Positions 15,974 through 24,040 of a stretch of DNA of 64,000 nt are shown piece by piece. The position numbers were made by a program, and so were the translations under genes. This DNA is from Rhodospirillaceae bacterium. GTDB lineage: Bacteria > Pseudomonadota > Alphaproteobacteria > MPNO01 > UBA2964. The first letter of the stretch is position 1, and the number at the start of each line of letters is the position of its first letter. Location of the stretch: the NCBI GenBank assembly GCA_018660305.1, contig JABJKO010000209.1:1-64000 (forward strand). Direction: 5' to 3'. The notes beneath the pieces are model-generated. The model was not told the DNA's origin. It searched no databases and saw nothing but the letters and a program-made list of their open reading frames with translations.

Positions 15974-16693
15974 TTAGAAGTCGCGCAACAGGCGGCCGAA
16001 CCCGTCGATACGGTCATCGATGCCGCAGGCCCGCAGGGACCGCCAGACGATGGCCTGCAGGGCGGTGATGACGGTGATGCCAAATTCTTTTTCGATAGGC
16101 TCGATCACCCCTGCCGTCGCGAAATGGGGGCAGGGAATATAGAGCGTGTCGGCGTCGGGATATTGCTCGCAAAGCCCGCGGCCCAGCGCCAGGATCTGCT
16201 CTTCATCCACCTTGCCCAGCTCGATAAAGGTCGCGTTGACACAGGCACACCCGGCGGGCTCGGCTCCCAGTTCGCGCACATAACCCTCGAAGCGCGGGAT
16301 ATGGGTCTGGTCATAGGGCTGGATCACGTTGGACTTCTTTGCGCCCACGGCGGCAAACGCATCCTGCTGGGCCGATAGGCTGGTGATCACCGGTACACCG
16401 ATTTCCCTTTCGGTTTCCGCCGCCATCTCACCGGCATTGCCGAAACCGCGCGAGGCATTGATGGGAAGGCCGCCAAAAACAAAGAGATCGACGCCGGCCC
16501 GCGCCATGGCATGGGCCACATTGAGGCTGACGTCGTAGGCCCGATCCACCTCGTCGCCGGTCCGGTCGACCAGGGGCAGGGTGTTGACCACCAGCGTCAC
16601 CCCATCGGGCACCATTTTATAGAACTCGTAAGGAAAGACCTCCGTCGCCGAGGGCGGCGAGGTGTAGCCGATGCGCGCGCGATGTCCGTACAT
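15974..16693 (-). CDS. Arylmalonate decarboxylase-like protein, copy B
   Basis: A 239-residue paralogue of the neighbouring gene and the first of the pair to be transcribed. I chose the ATG at 16693 because it gives the same MYGHRARIG start and length as copy A; an upstream in-frame ATG would add a leader with no match. The first-site glycine (FGGLPIN) and second-site cysteine (YIPCPHF, about 187) are conserved. Residues 1-84 differ from copy A at only four positions, and the rest at nearly half, including the segment around residues 125-175 that would shape the substrate pocket. The two probably act on different but related acids. Confidence 0.8.
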   Translation of the reverse strand: MYGHRARIGYTSPPSATEVFPYEFYKMVPDGVTLVVNTLPLVDRTGDEVDRAYDVSLNVAHAMARAGVDLFVFGGLPINASRGFGNAGEMAAETEREIGVPVITSLSAQQDAFAAVGAKKSNVIQPYDQTHIPRFEGYVRELGAEPAGCACVNATFIELGKVDEEQILALGRGLCEQYPDADTLYIPCPHFATAGVIEPIEKEFGITVITALQAIVWRSLRACGIDDRIDGFGRLLRDF

Positions 16694-16974
16694 GATGTTG
16701 CTTCCCTGTTTTTCTCCCGGGATGTTAGCCCAAAGCCGGCACAAAAGAAGGCCCTGCAGCAAAGTTTCTGCTAGAGCCCTATACATCTAAATTGACTCAA
16801 TTGGATGGGTCGTATGAGCTTCCCGGTCAGGCGCCGGCGGCAGCCCGTTCATGAAAAATTAACCGGCCACGCGGTTTCAAGGGTCTACGGAATCGGCTCT
16901 TCTCCCGAGGTTATTTTTGGGAGACGCAACGAGCCGGTCATTTGGGTTGTCCTGGACGGGGAGTTTAGGCAAGG

Positions 16975-18351
16975 GTGTCGGTAATCCCTGAAAATTCTTA
17001 TCGCAAAACATATGGTGCCGCCGCCCTGGGCTGGGCGGGTTTCATAACCTATGGCAGCCTGGTTCCCTTCACCCTGCGCGACGCGCCCATGTCTTTCCAG
17101 GGGATTTCGGCTGACGATCCCGTGGTGGCGCTTGCCCATCTCGGCGGGCTCGATTGGGTGACCAATATTCTCATCGGAATCCTGCTGGCCTACTTGCTCA
17201 TGGGGACACTGGGAGCGACCACGGGGCGGCGCGCGGGACCGGTGATCGCCACCCTGCTGCTCTGTCTCTCCCTGTCGTTCTGCGTTGAATTCGCGCAAAC
17301 CTTCGTGGGCGGACGGGTTCCCTCTATGGGTGACGTCATCGCGCAGTCGGTTGGCGCGATCATAGGGCTGGCCGCCTGGGTCCTGCTGGGCCGCCGGCTG
17401 ACCCGAATGATTGCCATCAGCGCCGCGGGCGGCGACGGGGCGTTGCGGGCCGCTCTCCTGCTGATGGTGTTTGGTTACGTGGGCTACGCGCTTTTTCCGT
17501 TCGGCATCATTCTACCCGGGCGCGGGGTTCTCGCGCACTTCAACCATCCCGGCACGTTTTCGTTGTGGCCGGACGATTCCGCCATGGGTCTGCGCTTTAT
17601 CCTGCTGAGCCTTGTAAAGTCCCTGGTCCTGATGCCCCTCGGGGCACTGGTCGCGCTCAATCCGCATCGGCCCGCAAAGGATGGTCTGGTGCAGGCCATC
17701 GCTCTCGGTCTGTTGCTCAGCGCCTTCCTGATGATGTGCCGGGTGTTTTTCCTCTGGTCTGGAACGGACACGGTGTTTTCCGGTCTTTTGCGGGCCGCCG
17801 GGGCGCCCATGGGATACCTGGTCTGGCGCGGGCTGCAACGCATCGACCTGGAAGGGCTGCGAAGGATCCTGCGTCCCACGGCGCTAATCGCGCTCCCGCT
17901 CTATGTGGCGGGTCTGGCGGGTATTCGCGGGATTGTCGGCGGGGCATCGCCCGATGCGGAAAAGATCCGGGTGATACTGGAGCAGCTGAACTGGCTGCCG
18001 TTTTATTATGATTTTGCCGCAAGCTCGATTCGTGCCGTGGCGAGCGTCGGCGCTGTTCTGGTTCAATATGGTATACTCGGTGTTCTTCTTGCGCTGGTGC
18101 TGGGCCGCCGGCACGCGCCTTTTCTCATCGTTTGCCTGAGTATTCTGATCGCCATGTCATTGCAAATCGCCGCTCTGCTTCTCGCCGGTCTCCGACCCGA
18201 TCCGTCAAATCCGATTCTTGCCGCTATGGGGGCGCTGACCGGCGCCGCCGTGGTGCCGTGGTTCTTCAAGGCCATGGCCGCGCATATGGAGGAGGTCAAT
18301 CGCGCCCGTCCGCGTCAGGCGGCGCCGGCGACGGCGAGGGCAACGCCATGA
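16975..18351 (+). CDS. VanZ family membrane protein
   Basis: A 458-residue polytopic membrane protein starting at GTG 16975 with AGGCAAGG close upstream. The first 150 residues carry the VanZ-like module (FITYGSLVPFTLR, DWVTNILIG, FCVEFAQTFVGGRVPSMGDVIAQSVGAIIG). The rest has about eight further hydrophobic helices. VanZ-like proteins of this size are common in exopolysaccharide loci linked to exosortase systems. Its stop overlaps the ATG of the O-antigen ligase-like gene (ATGA), so the two are translationally coupled and likely work together in polysaccharide export or polymerization. The biochemical function of VanZ proteins is not established. Confidence 0.8.
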   Translation: MSVIPENSYRKTYGAAALGWAGFITYGSLVPFTLRDAPMSFQGISADDPVVALAHLGGLDWVTNILIGILLAYLLMGTLGATTGRRAGPVIATLLLCLSLSFCVEFAQTFVGGRVPSMGDVIAQSVGAIIGLAAWVLLGRRLTRMIAISAAGGDGALRAALLLMVFGYVGYALFPFGIILPGRGVLAHFNHPGTFSLWPDDSAMGLRFILLSLVKSLVLMPLGALVALNPHRPAKDGLVQAIALGLLLSAFLMMCRVFFLWSGTDTVFSGLLRAAGAPMGYLVWRGLQRIDLEGLRRILRPTALIALPLYVAGLAGIRGIVGGASPDAEKIRVILEQLNWLPFYYDFAASSIRAVASVGAVLVQYGILGVLLALVLGRRHAPFLIVCLSILIAMSLQIAALLLAGLRPDPSNPILAAMGALTGAAVVPWFFKAMAAHMEEVNRARPRQAAPATARATP

Positions 18352-20228
18352 CCGCCGCGCTGTTTGCCGGCCAGCGTCTTTCCGGCGCTGCTCTTGTGGC
18401 CGCGGTTGGTTTTTTTGTGGCGTTGTTTCCCGTCGCCCAGGTCTGGCTGGCGGCAGGGTTTGCCGGCTATGCCCTTGTGCTCGCCAGGTATCCGCGTGCT
18501 TGGCTGGTTATGGTTCCCGCCGCCATGCCAGCTCTGGATCTCGGATTCTTTTCCGGCTGGTTCTTTTTTGAAGAGTTCGATGCGCTTGTGCTCGTCACTC
18601 TGGCCGTACTTCTATGGCGCTGCCCGCTGTCGCGAGAGGATTTCCGTCTCGGCCGGCCGCTCGGCCTTGTTGTCCTTCTGTTGTGTGTTTCCTATGGCGC
18701 CAGCGCCGCCATTCCGCTTGTCCCCTGGCCTGCTATCGATGGCAATTCCTTTGCCAGCTATTACAGCCCGTTCAATGCGCTCCGTGTGGCAAAAGGATTT
18801 TTGTGGCCCCTGCTGCTCCTGCCTCACCTGAACCAGGCGCTTCGGGTCGATCAGACCACTGGCAAGCTGTTCGGGTTTGGCCTGGTAGCGGGCCTGTTCG
18901 CCATGTCTGTCATCGCGCTTTACGAACATTGGCTGTTTGTCGGGTTTTTCAACTTTGGCCACGAATATCGGATCATCGGCCCGTTCTCCAGTATGCATAC
19001 GGGGGATGGCCATATCGATCTGTGGCTGGCGAGCACCATTCCTCTGATTGCCGCGATCTTCGTCGACCGATGGCCCTGGTTCCTCCGTCTGGGCGCGGTG
19101 GGGGTGGCGTGTCTCTCTTTCTACATCCTGTTGGCCACCGCCTCCCGCGGACCGTTTCTCGCAATGGCGGTGGCTCTTTTTGTGCTGATCTGCGCGTTTG
19201 TCCTGGTGTGGGCCCGGCGTGGCAGGATCTGGCGGACCGCGCTGCTGGCGCCCATGCTGGTCGTTCTGGGTCTGGTGGCGCTGGTGCCATTCGTCCTGCC
19301 GACAGAACTGGGCGCCCGCTTCAAGTCCACCGGCAGGGATACACAGACCCGGCTCGACCATTTCCGTGAGGCCCTGGAATTTCGTGATTCACGACTGCAG
19401 ACACAAATCCTCGGCATGGGTCTGGGAATGTTTCCCCGGACCTACCAGCAACGCCGGGCGCATTTTCACACGCTGGCGCGCTATTCCTTCGATGGCCCGC
19501 CGGGACGACGCTATCTGACGCTATCGTCCGGCGACAATCTCTATGTCAGTCAGAAAATCGACGCAAAGGCGAACACGCCCTACCTGTTCGCTTTCAACTA
19601 CCGCACCAGCGAAACAAAATTTCTGGTGACGGCGGCCATATGCGAAAAATGGCTGCTGCATTCGCGGGTTTGTTCCTGGCACAGCTTCCGGCTCGAACCG
19701 ACCGGTGGTAAGTGGCGGAATTTCACGACCCAGATCAACACCAATAAGGTCGGCCTTCCGCCCGGCCGCATAGGCGCTCTGTCCGCCCCCCCAATCCGTC
19801 TGGCGCTATTTACCCAGGGCGCGCCAGGCGGCGTGTCTTTCGATGATTTGGCCCTGGTCACCGCGGATGGCACCAATCTCGTCAGGAATGGTGATTTCAG
19901 TGGCAATAACGATCACTGGTTCTGGACGGTGGACAATCATTTGCCCTGGCACACAAAGAATATGGCGGTGAATGTCCTGTTCGATCAGGGGTGGCTGGGC
20001 ATCGCCGGCGTATCGTTGCTCATTCTCGTGACACTTGCGGGATTCGTCCGGGCGGTCTTCCAATCCAGGCCGGAGGCTGTGCCCTGGCTGGGCGCCCTGG
20101 CGGGATATCTCGTCAACGGATTAGTGGTCAGCCCCTTCGATCAGCCGCGTCTCGCCATGCTGTTCTATCTGATCTGCTTTTTTGTCATTCTGAAGTTTTT
20201 CCGGGGCAACCGACCGGTCCCAGGCTAG
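18348..20228 (+). CDS. O-antigen ligase/polymerase-like protein with an inserted beta-sandwich domain
   Basis: A 626-residue inner-membrane protein. About ten hydrophobic helices with the Wzy/WaaL-type loop (EYRIIGPFSSMHTGDGHIDLW) occupy residues 1-370. The family's large periplasmic region is expanded by a soluble domain of about 155 residues (380-535) rich in beta strands, containing SFDDLALV and NLVRNGDFSGNNDHW, which resembles carbohydrate-binding jelly rolls. Two or three more helices close the protein. The ATG at 18348 overlaps the VanZ stop by four bases; a much longer frame upstream is antisense to nothing useful and lies inside the VanZ gene. A role as exopolysaccharide polymerase or ligase with its own glycan-binding module is inferred from fold and context. 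Confidence 0.8.
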   Translation: MTAALFAGQRLSGAALVAAVGFFVALFPVAQVWLAAGFAGYALVLARYPRAWLVMVPAAMPALDLGFFSGWFFFEEFDALVLVTLAVLLWRCPLSREDFRLGRPLGLVVLLLCVSYGASAAIPLVPWPAIDGNSFASYYSPFNALRVAKGFLWPLLLLPHLNQALRVDQTTGKLFGFGLVAGLFAMSVIALYEHWLFVGFFNFGHEYRIIGPFSSMHTGDGHIDLWLASTIPLIAAIFVDRWPWFLRLGAVGVACLSFYILLATASRGPFLAMAVALFVLICAFVLVWARRGRIWRTALLAPMLVVLGLVALVPFVLPTELGARFKSTGRDTQTRLDHFREALEFRDSRLQTQILGMGLGMFPRTYQQRRAHFHTLARYSFDGPPGRRYLTLSSGDNLYVSQKIDAKANTPYLFAFNYRTSETKFLVTAAICEKWLLHSRVCSWHSFRLEPTGGKWRNFTTQINTNKVGLPPGRIGALSAPPIRLALFTQGAPGGVSFDDLALVTADGTNLVRNGDFSGNNDHWFWTVDNHLPWHTKNMAVNVLFDQGWLGIAGVSLLILVTLAGFVRAVFQSRPEAVPWLGALAGYLVNGLVVSPFDQPRLAMLFYLICFFVILKFFRGNRPVPG

Positions 20229-20301
20229 CTGCTCTTGCGTGCTTTTGCTCCCCACCGGATACTTGGCGGAAAGCCGGGCCGGATCGTAAGAGTGAAAGAC
20301 A

Positions 20302-21003
20302 ATGGGGTTGCCGAGACTTGCCGGAACTATTTTCGCGATGGGCATTGCCGTTCTGATGTCCGTGTCATCCTGGGCGCAGACCGCCCCCGATGAGGTTGAA
20401 CTGGCGGCCTATCAGGGTCTTCACGAGGCCGCCGCCAAAGGCGATCTGGCCGCCCTTAAACGCCTGATGGACGAAGGCGCCAATCCGAACGCCACCGATA
20501 ATCATGGCCGGACACCGTTGATGGTCGCGGGCTATCGGCGCAACGCGCCGGCCGCGCTTTTGCTGATCGGGGGCGGCGCGAACGTCAACGCGCTGGACAG
20601 CGAACAATATGATCTCATTACCATCGCCGCCGTGGCCGATGACCTGCCGATGCTGCGGCTGGCGATCAGAGAGGGCGGCAACACGGCGCAGGTCACCAGC
20701 CCCTATGACGGCACGGCGCTGATCGCGGCGGCGCATCTGGGACATGTGGAAATCGTCAAGACCCTGATCGCCGCGAAGGCGCCGCTGGACCACATCAACA
20801 ATCTCAGATGGACGGCACTGATCGAATCCATCGTGCTTGGCGATGGCGGGGCGCGTCATGTGGCGTGTCTGAAGGCCCTGGTGGATGCCGGGGCCAACGT
20901 CAACATTCCCGATGGTAACGGCGTCACCCCGCTGAGCCTCGCCCGCGCGGCAGGTTATACGGATATGGTCCGCCTTCTCGAGGCGGTCGGCGCCAAGCCC
21001 TGA
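20302..21003 (+). CDS. Exported ankyrin-repeat protein
   Basis: A 233-residue protein with a signal peptide (MGLPRLAGTIFAMGIAVLM, cleavage after SWAQ-type site near 26). Five to six ankyrin repeats follow: GLHEAAAKGDLAALKRLMDEGANPN, DNHGRTPLMVAGY, YDGTALIAAAHLGH, LRWTALIESI and GNGVTPLSLARAAGY. Ankyrin repeats bind other proteins; a periplasmic location is inferred. Its last codons and stop are part of a short tandem repeat that continues past the gene. It lies 73 bases after the O-antigen ligase-like gene, possibly in the same transcript. Confidence 0.85.
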   Translation: MGLPRLAGTIFAMGIAVLMSVSSWAQTAPDEVELAAYQGLHEAAAKGDLAALKRLMDEGANPNATDNHGRTPLMVAGYRRNAPAALLLIGGGANVNALDSEQYDLITIAAVADDLPMLRLAIREGGNTAQVTSPYDGTALIAAAHLGHVEIVKTLIAAKAPLDHINNLRWTALIESIVLGDGGARHVACLKALVDAGANVNIPDGNGVTPLSLARAAGYTDMVRLLEAVGAKP

Positions 21004-21042
21004 ATTTCGCCAAGCCTTGAATTTCGCCAAGCCTTGAATTTC
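20991..21042 (+). repeat. 17-bp tandem repeat across a stop codon
   Basis: The unit CGCCAAGCC(C/T)TGAATTT occurs three times head to tail, the third time ending in TCGAT-like sequence after TGAATT. The first copy supplies the last codons and TGA of the ankyrin gene, so the extra copies look like recent slippage duplicates of a gene terminus. Confidence 0.75.
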
Positions 21043-21050
21043 GATCGGGA

Positions 21051-21812
21051 CTAGAGATACCGCTCCAGAAACCGGGCCACCTGCGGTCCCCAGATCTGCT
21101 GTCCCGCGGCGCAGAAACGGTGGGCTTCGGCGCCGTCGGTTCCCCATTTGGGAAAGATCGCCGCGTCGTGCGGTTTGTCGAGTTCTGTGAGCAATGCGCC
21201 GATTTCTTCGGTCGGGGCGGTATTGAAGTCGTTTTCCGGCTGGATCAGGAAAACCGGTCCCGTCAAATTTTTCGCTGCATCCAGGAGCATGTTGCGGATG
21301 ATCGGATGACCGCTCCACTGGCTGGCACCCCCTGAAAAATCAAGGCCGCATTTCCAGCGCGCGTCACGGGACAATGCCAGCAGGGTGTGGATACCGCCAA
21401 GGGAGCTGCCCATCACGGCAACGCGCGCGCTATCGATTTCCGGCCGGGATACCGCAAAATCGAGCGCCGCGATGACGTCCTTGTTTTCGCGATCGAGCCG
21501 CGCCGACATTTGACGGTCGTGATCATGGGTTCCCCGCGGCGCCGGAACATCGTTCGACAGGGCAATGCCGGGGGATTTGCCATAGCCGGCCCGGTGCGGG
21601 AACAGATAGGCATAGCCCAGCGACAGGAAGAACGCAGCCGTCTGAGGATGCGACAGATCCGCCGTATTGGGCGGCAACTGACTGCCATGATTGTCGATCA
21701 GGCAGGGGAAGGGTCCCGTGCCTTCGGGCAGAAAAAGATAGCCGGTGAGCGCGTCGTCACCGCCCCTGAATGAAACGGCCGTCGGTGTAACGGCGTGGCC
21801 TTCCATGTGCAT
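21051..21812 (-). CDS. Dienelactone hydrolase-type alpha/beta hydrolase
   Basis: A 253-residue alpha/beta hydrolase without signal peptide. It has the catalytic serine in MGSSLGGIH (about residue 135), aspartate in IQPENDFNTAP (about 195) and histidine in GAEAHRFC (about 230). HRAGYGKSPG precedes the oxyanion region. The fold and triad order are those of dienelactone hydrolase/prolyl-oligopeptidase-like small esterases. It is divergent from the hydantoinase operon (119 bases between the starts) and convergent with the ankyrin gene. A shared role with the operon, for example opening an ester or lactone, is possible but unproven. MHMEG at the N-terminus leaves a second ATG six bases inside as an alternative start. 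Confidence 0.85.
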   Translation of the reverse strand: MHMEGHAVTPTAVSFRGGDDALTGYLFLPEGTGPFPCLIDNHGSQLPPNTADLSHPQTAAFFLSLGYAYLFPHRAGYGKSPGIALSNDVPAPRGTHDHDRQMSARLDRENKDVIAALDFAVSRPEIDSARVAVMGSSLGGIHTLLALSRDARWKCGLDFSGGASQWSGHPIIRNMLLDAAKNLTGPVFLIQPENDFNTAPTEEIGALLTELDKPHDAAIFPKWGTDGAEAHRFCAAGQQIWGPQVARFLERYL

Positions 21813-21931
21813 GGTATTTCCCCTGATCTCACGATGCCTTTGCGATCAGGCTACACGAAATGCGCTTTTCTGTCTTTTGGTTGCTGACCTGCCGGGTTTG
21901 AGACGGTACTTTCGCCCGACAAAAATTATAA

Positions 21932-24040
21932 ATGCAGGGAGACCGCGACTTGTCAGACACACCAGCCCGATACCGTGTGGGTGTCGATGTGGGGGGTACC
22001 CACACCGACCTGGTGCTCAATGATGTGTCGAGCGGCGCGGTGCGCATCGAAAAGCTGCCGTCCTCGCCGTCGAACCCGGCCCTTGCGGTGCTCGAGGGCG
22101 TGCAGCGTCTGATCACCAGCGGCGTGGATCCGGCCCATATCGATTTTTTCGCCCATGGCACCACGGTCACCACCAACGCGCTGCTCGAGGGCAAGGGTGC
22201 GGCGGTCGGTCTGCTGATCAATGATGGCTACCGCGCCATCTGCGAGGTCCAGACCCAGGCCCGCGACGAAGGCAATCCGTACGATCATTTGTTTACCCGC
22301 CCGCCCCACATCACGCCGCCCAGTCTGACGCGGGAAATCGGCGGGCGTATGGATTATGCCGGCGAGGAGCTGACGCCGCTGGACCGCGATGCGGTGGCCC
22401 AAGCGGCCCGGGAACTCGCCCATTGCGGTGTGCGTTCTTTTGCCGTCTGCTACCTGTTTTCCTTCATGAACGACGCCCATGAGCGGGCCACGGCGGACAT
22501 CATTCGCGAGACCGTTCCTGGCGCCCAGATCTCGCTCTCCAGCCAGGTGCTGCCGCAGATTCGCGAATGGCCCCGCTATTCAACGACCCTGGTCAACGCC
22601 TATCTGGTGGCCGTGCTGGCCGATTACATCGCCTCGCTGGCCAATGGTCTCGACGCGCTGGAGGTCACAACCCCACGGCGGTTTCTGATGCAATCCAATG
22701 GCGGGGTGATGCCGCTGTCGGCCAATGCCGAAAACCAGACGGTTCATACGCTGCTCTCCGGCCCGGCGGCGGGGGTACAGGGCACGGCCTATCTGCTGGG
22801 GGTGGGGCAGGGGCTGCGCAATATCGTGACCATGGATATGGGCGGCACCAGCTGCGATATCGCCTTTATTCAGGATGGTACGCCGCTGGAGCATGCCTCG
22901 GCGGTGGTTGCCAACCGCATCGTTGCGGTTCCGGCACTGGATGTGTCGACCATCTCCGCCGGTGGCGGCAGCATCGCGCGGGTCAATGCGGCAGGTCTTC
23001 TGGAAGTCGGTCCCGACAGTGCCGGCGCCGATCCCGGACCGGCCTGCTATGGCAAAGGCGGCACCCTGCCCACGGTGACCGACGCAGACGTAGCCAGCGG
23101 CTTTCTCAATCCGGACTTCTTTCTGGGCGGCAAGATGTCGCTCGACACCGATGCCGCGCGTCAGGCTGTCCAAAAGCATGTGTCCGAGCCCATGGAGGCG
23201 GATCTGGCAATTGCGGCAGCCGGTATCGTCCGGGTCATCAATGCTCGCATGGCCGATGAGATCCGGGTGCAGGCCGCCAAGAAGGGCGTCAGCCTGACCG
23301 ATTTTACCCTGGTGCCGTTTGGCGGCGCCGGTCCGGTCCATGCCGCCGCCGTGGCTCAGGATCTCGGCATCGAGCGGGTGCTGGTGCCGGCCAGCCCGGG
23401 AGCGTTCTCGGCCTTCGGGCTTCTTTGCGCCGACGTGGTCCATGATTATGTGCGGTCGGATCTTCAGGACATGGAGACGCTTGAGCCGTCTCACGTTGAT
23501 CAGGCCTTTACCGCCCTGGAACAGCGCGCCGCCGCGGAGCTTGCGGAAGAAGGTCTGGGCGATGAACCGTCGCATTTCGTGCGCGAAATGGATTTACGCT
23601 ATGCCGGACAGGGCTACGAATTACGTGTTCCGTTGGACGGAATAGCCACGCCCCTTGATCGAAAGGGGTTGGAAACATTGGTGGAGAGGTTTCATGACCG
23701 CCACGACGAGGTTCACGGTCATGCCGCCCGCGGCGCCGATGTGGAAGCCGTTAGCTACCGTCTTCGCGCGGTGGTGCCGGTCCCCAAACTTAAGGTGGCG
23801 GAACAGGCTGGTGACGGCGGCGGCACCGGTGAGCCGACCGGCAGCCGTATGGTGTCCGACGGGCGTGGCAACGCGGTGGAAGCGGCCATCTGGCGCCGCG
23901 CCGATCTGCCGGTAGGGGCGGTACTCCCGGGCCCGGTCATTGTCGAACAGCTCGATTCCACCACGGTGGTTCCGGCGGGCTGGAATGTCAGTAACGACAC
24001 CTACGGCAATCTTGAACTGACCCGTGGAGCAGGAACATGA
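21932..24040 (+). CDS. hyuA: Hydantoinase/oxoprolinase subunit A
   Basis: A 702-residue ATPase subunit of the hydantoinase A/oxoprolinase family. Domains: an N-terminal region with the actin-like nucleotide-binding motif RVGVDVGGTHTDLVLN (about residues 14-30), a central hydantoinase A domain (PRRFLMQSNGGVMPL, VTMDMGGTSCDIAFI, STISAGGGSIAR, GADPGPACYGKGG) and a C-terminal beta domain. With subunit B it hydrolyses a cyclic amide at the cost of ATP (5-oxoproline, hydantoin, N-methylhydantoin or caprolactam types) or carboxylates a ketone. An alternative TTG start at 21950 has a better-placed GGGAG; the two differ by six codons. It is first gene of an operon with hyuB, a cupin, an SDR and DUF488. 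Confidence 0.88.
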   Translation: MQGDRDLSDTPARYRVGVDVGGTHTDLVLNDVSSGAVRIEKLPSSPSNPALAVLEGVQRLITSGVDPAHIDFFAHGTTVTTNALLEGKGAAVGLLINDGYRAICEVQTQARDEGNPYDHLFTRPPHITPPSLTREIGGRMDYAGEELTPLDRDAVAQAARELAHCGVRSFAVCYLFSFMNDAHERATADIIRETVPGAQISLSSQVLPQIREWPRYSTTLVNAYLVAVLADYIASLANGLDALEVTTPRRFLMQSNGGVMPLSANAENQTVHTLLSGPAAGVQGTAYLLGVGQGLRNIVTMDMGGTSCDIAFIQDGTPLEHASAVVANRIVAVPALDVSTISAGGGSIARVNAAGLLEVGPDSAGADPGPACYGKGGTLPTVTDADVASGFLNPDFFLGGKMSLDTDAARQAVQKHVSEPMEADLAIAAAGIVRVINARMADEIRVQAAKKGVSLTDFTLVPFGGAGPVHAAAVAQDLGIERVLVPASPGAFSAFGLLCADVVHDYVRSDLQDMETLEPSHVDQAFTALEQRAAAELAEEGLGDEPSHFVREMDLRYAGQGYELRVPLDGIATPLDRKGLETLVERFHDRHDEVHGHAARGADVEAVSYRLRAVVPVPKLKVAEQAGDGGGTGEPTGSRMVSDGRGNAVEAAIWRRADLPVGAVLPGPVIVEQLDSTTVVPAGWNVSNDTYGNLELTRGAGT

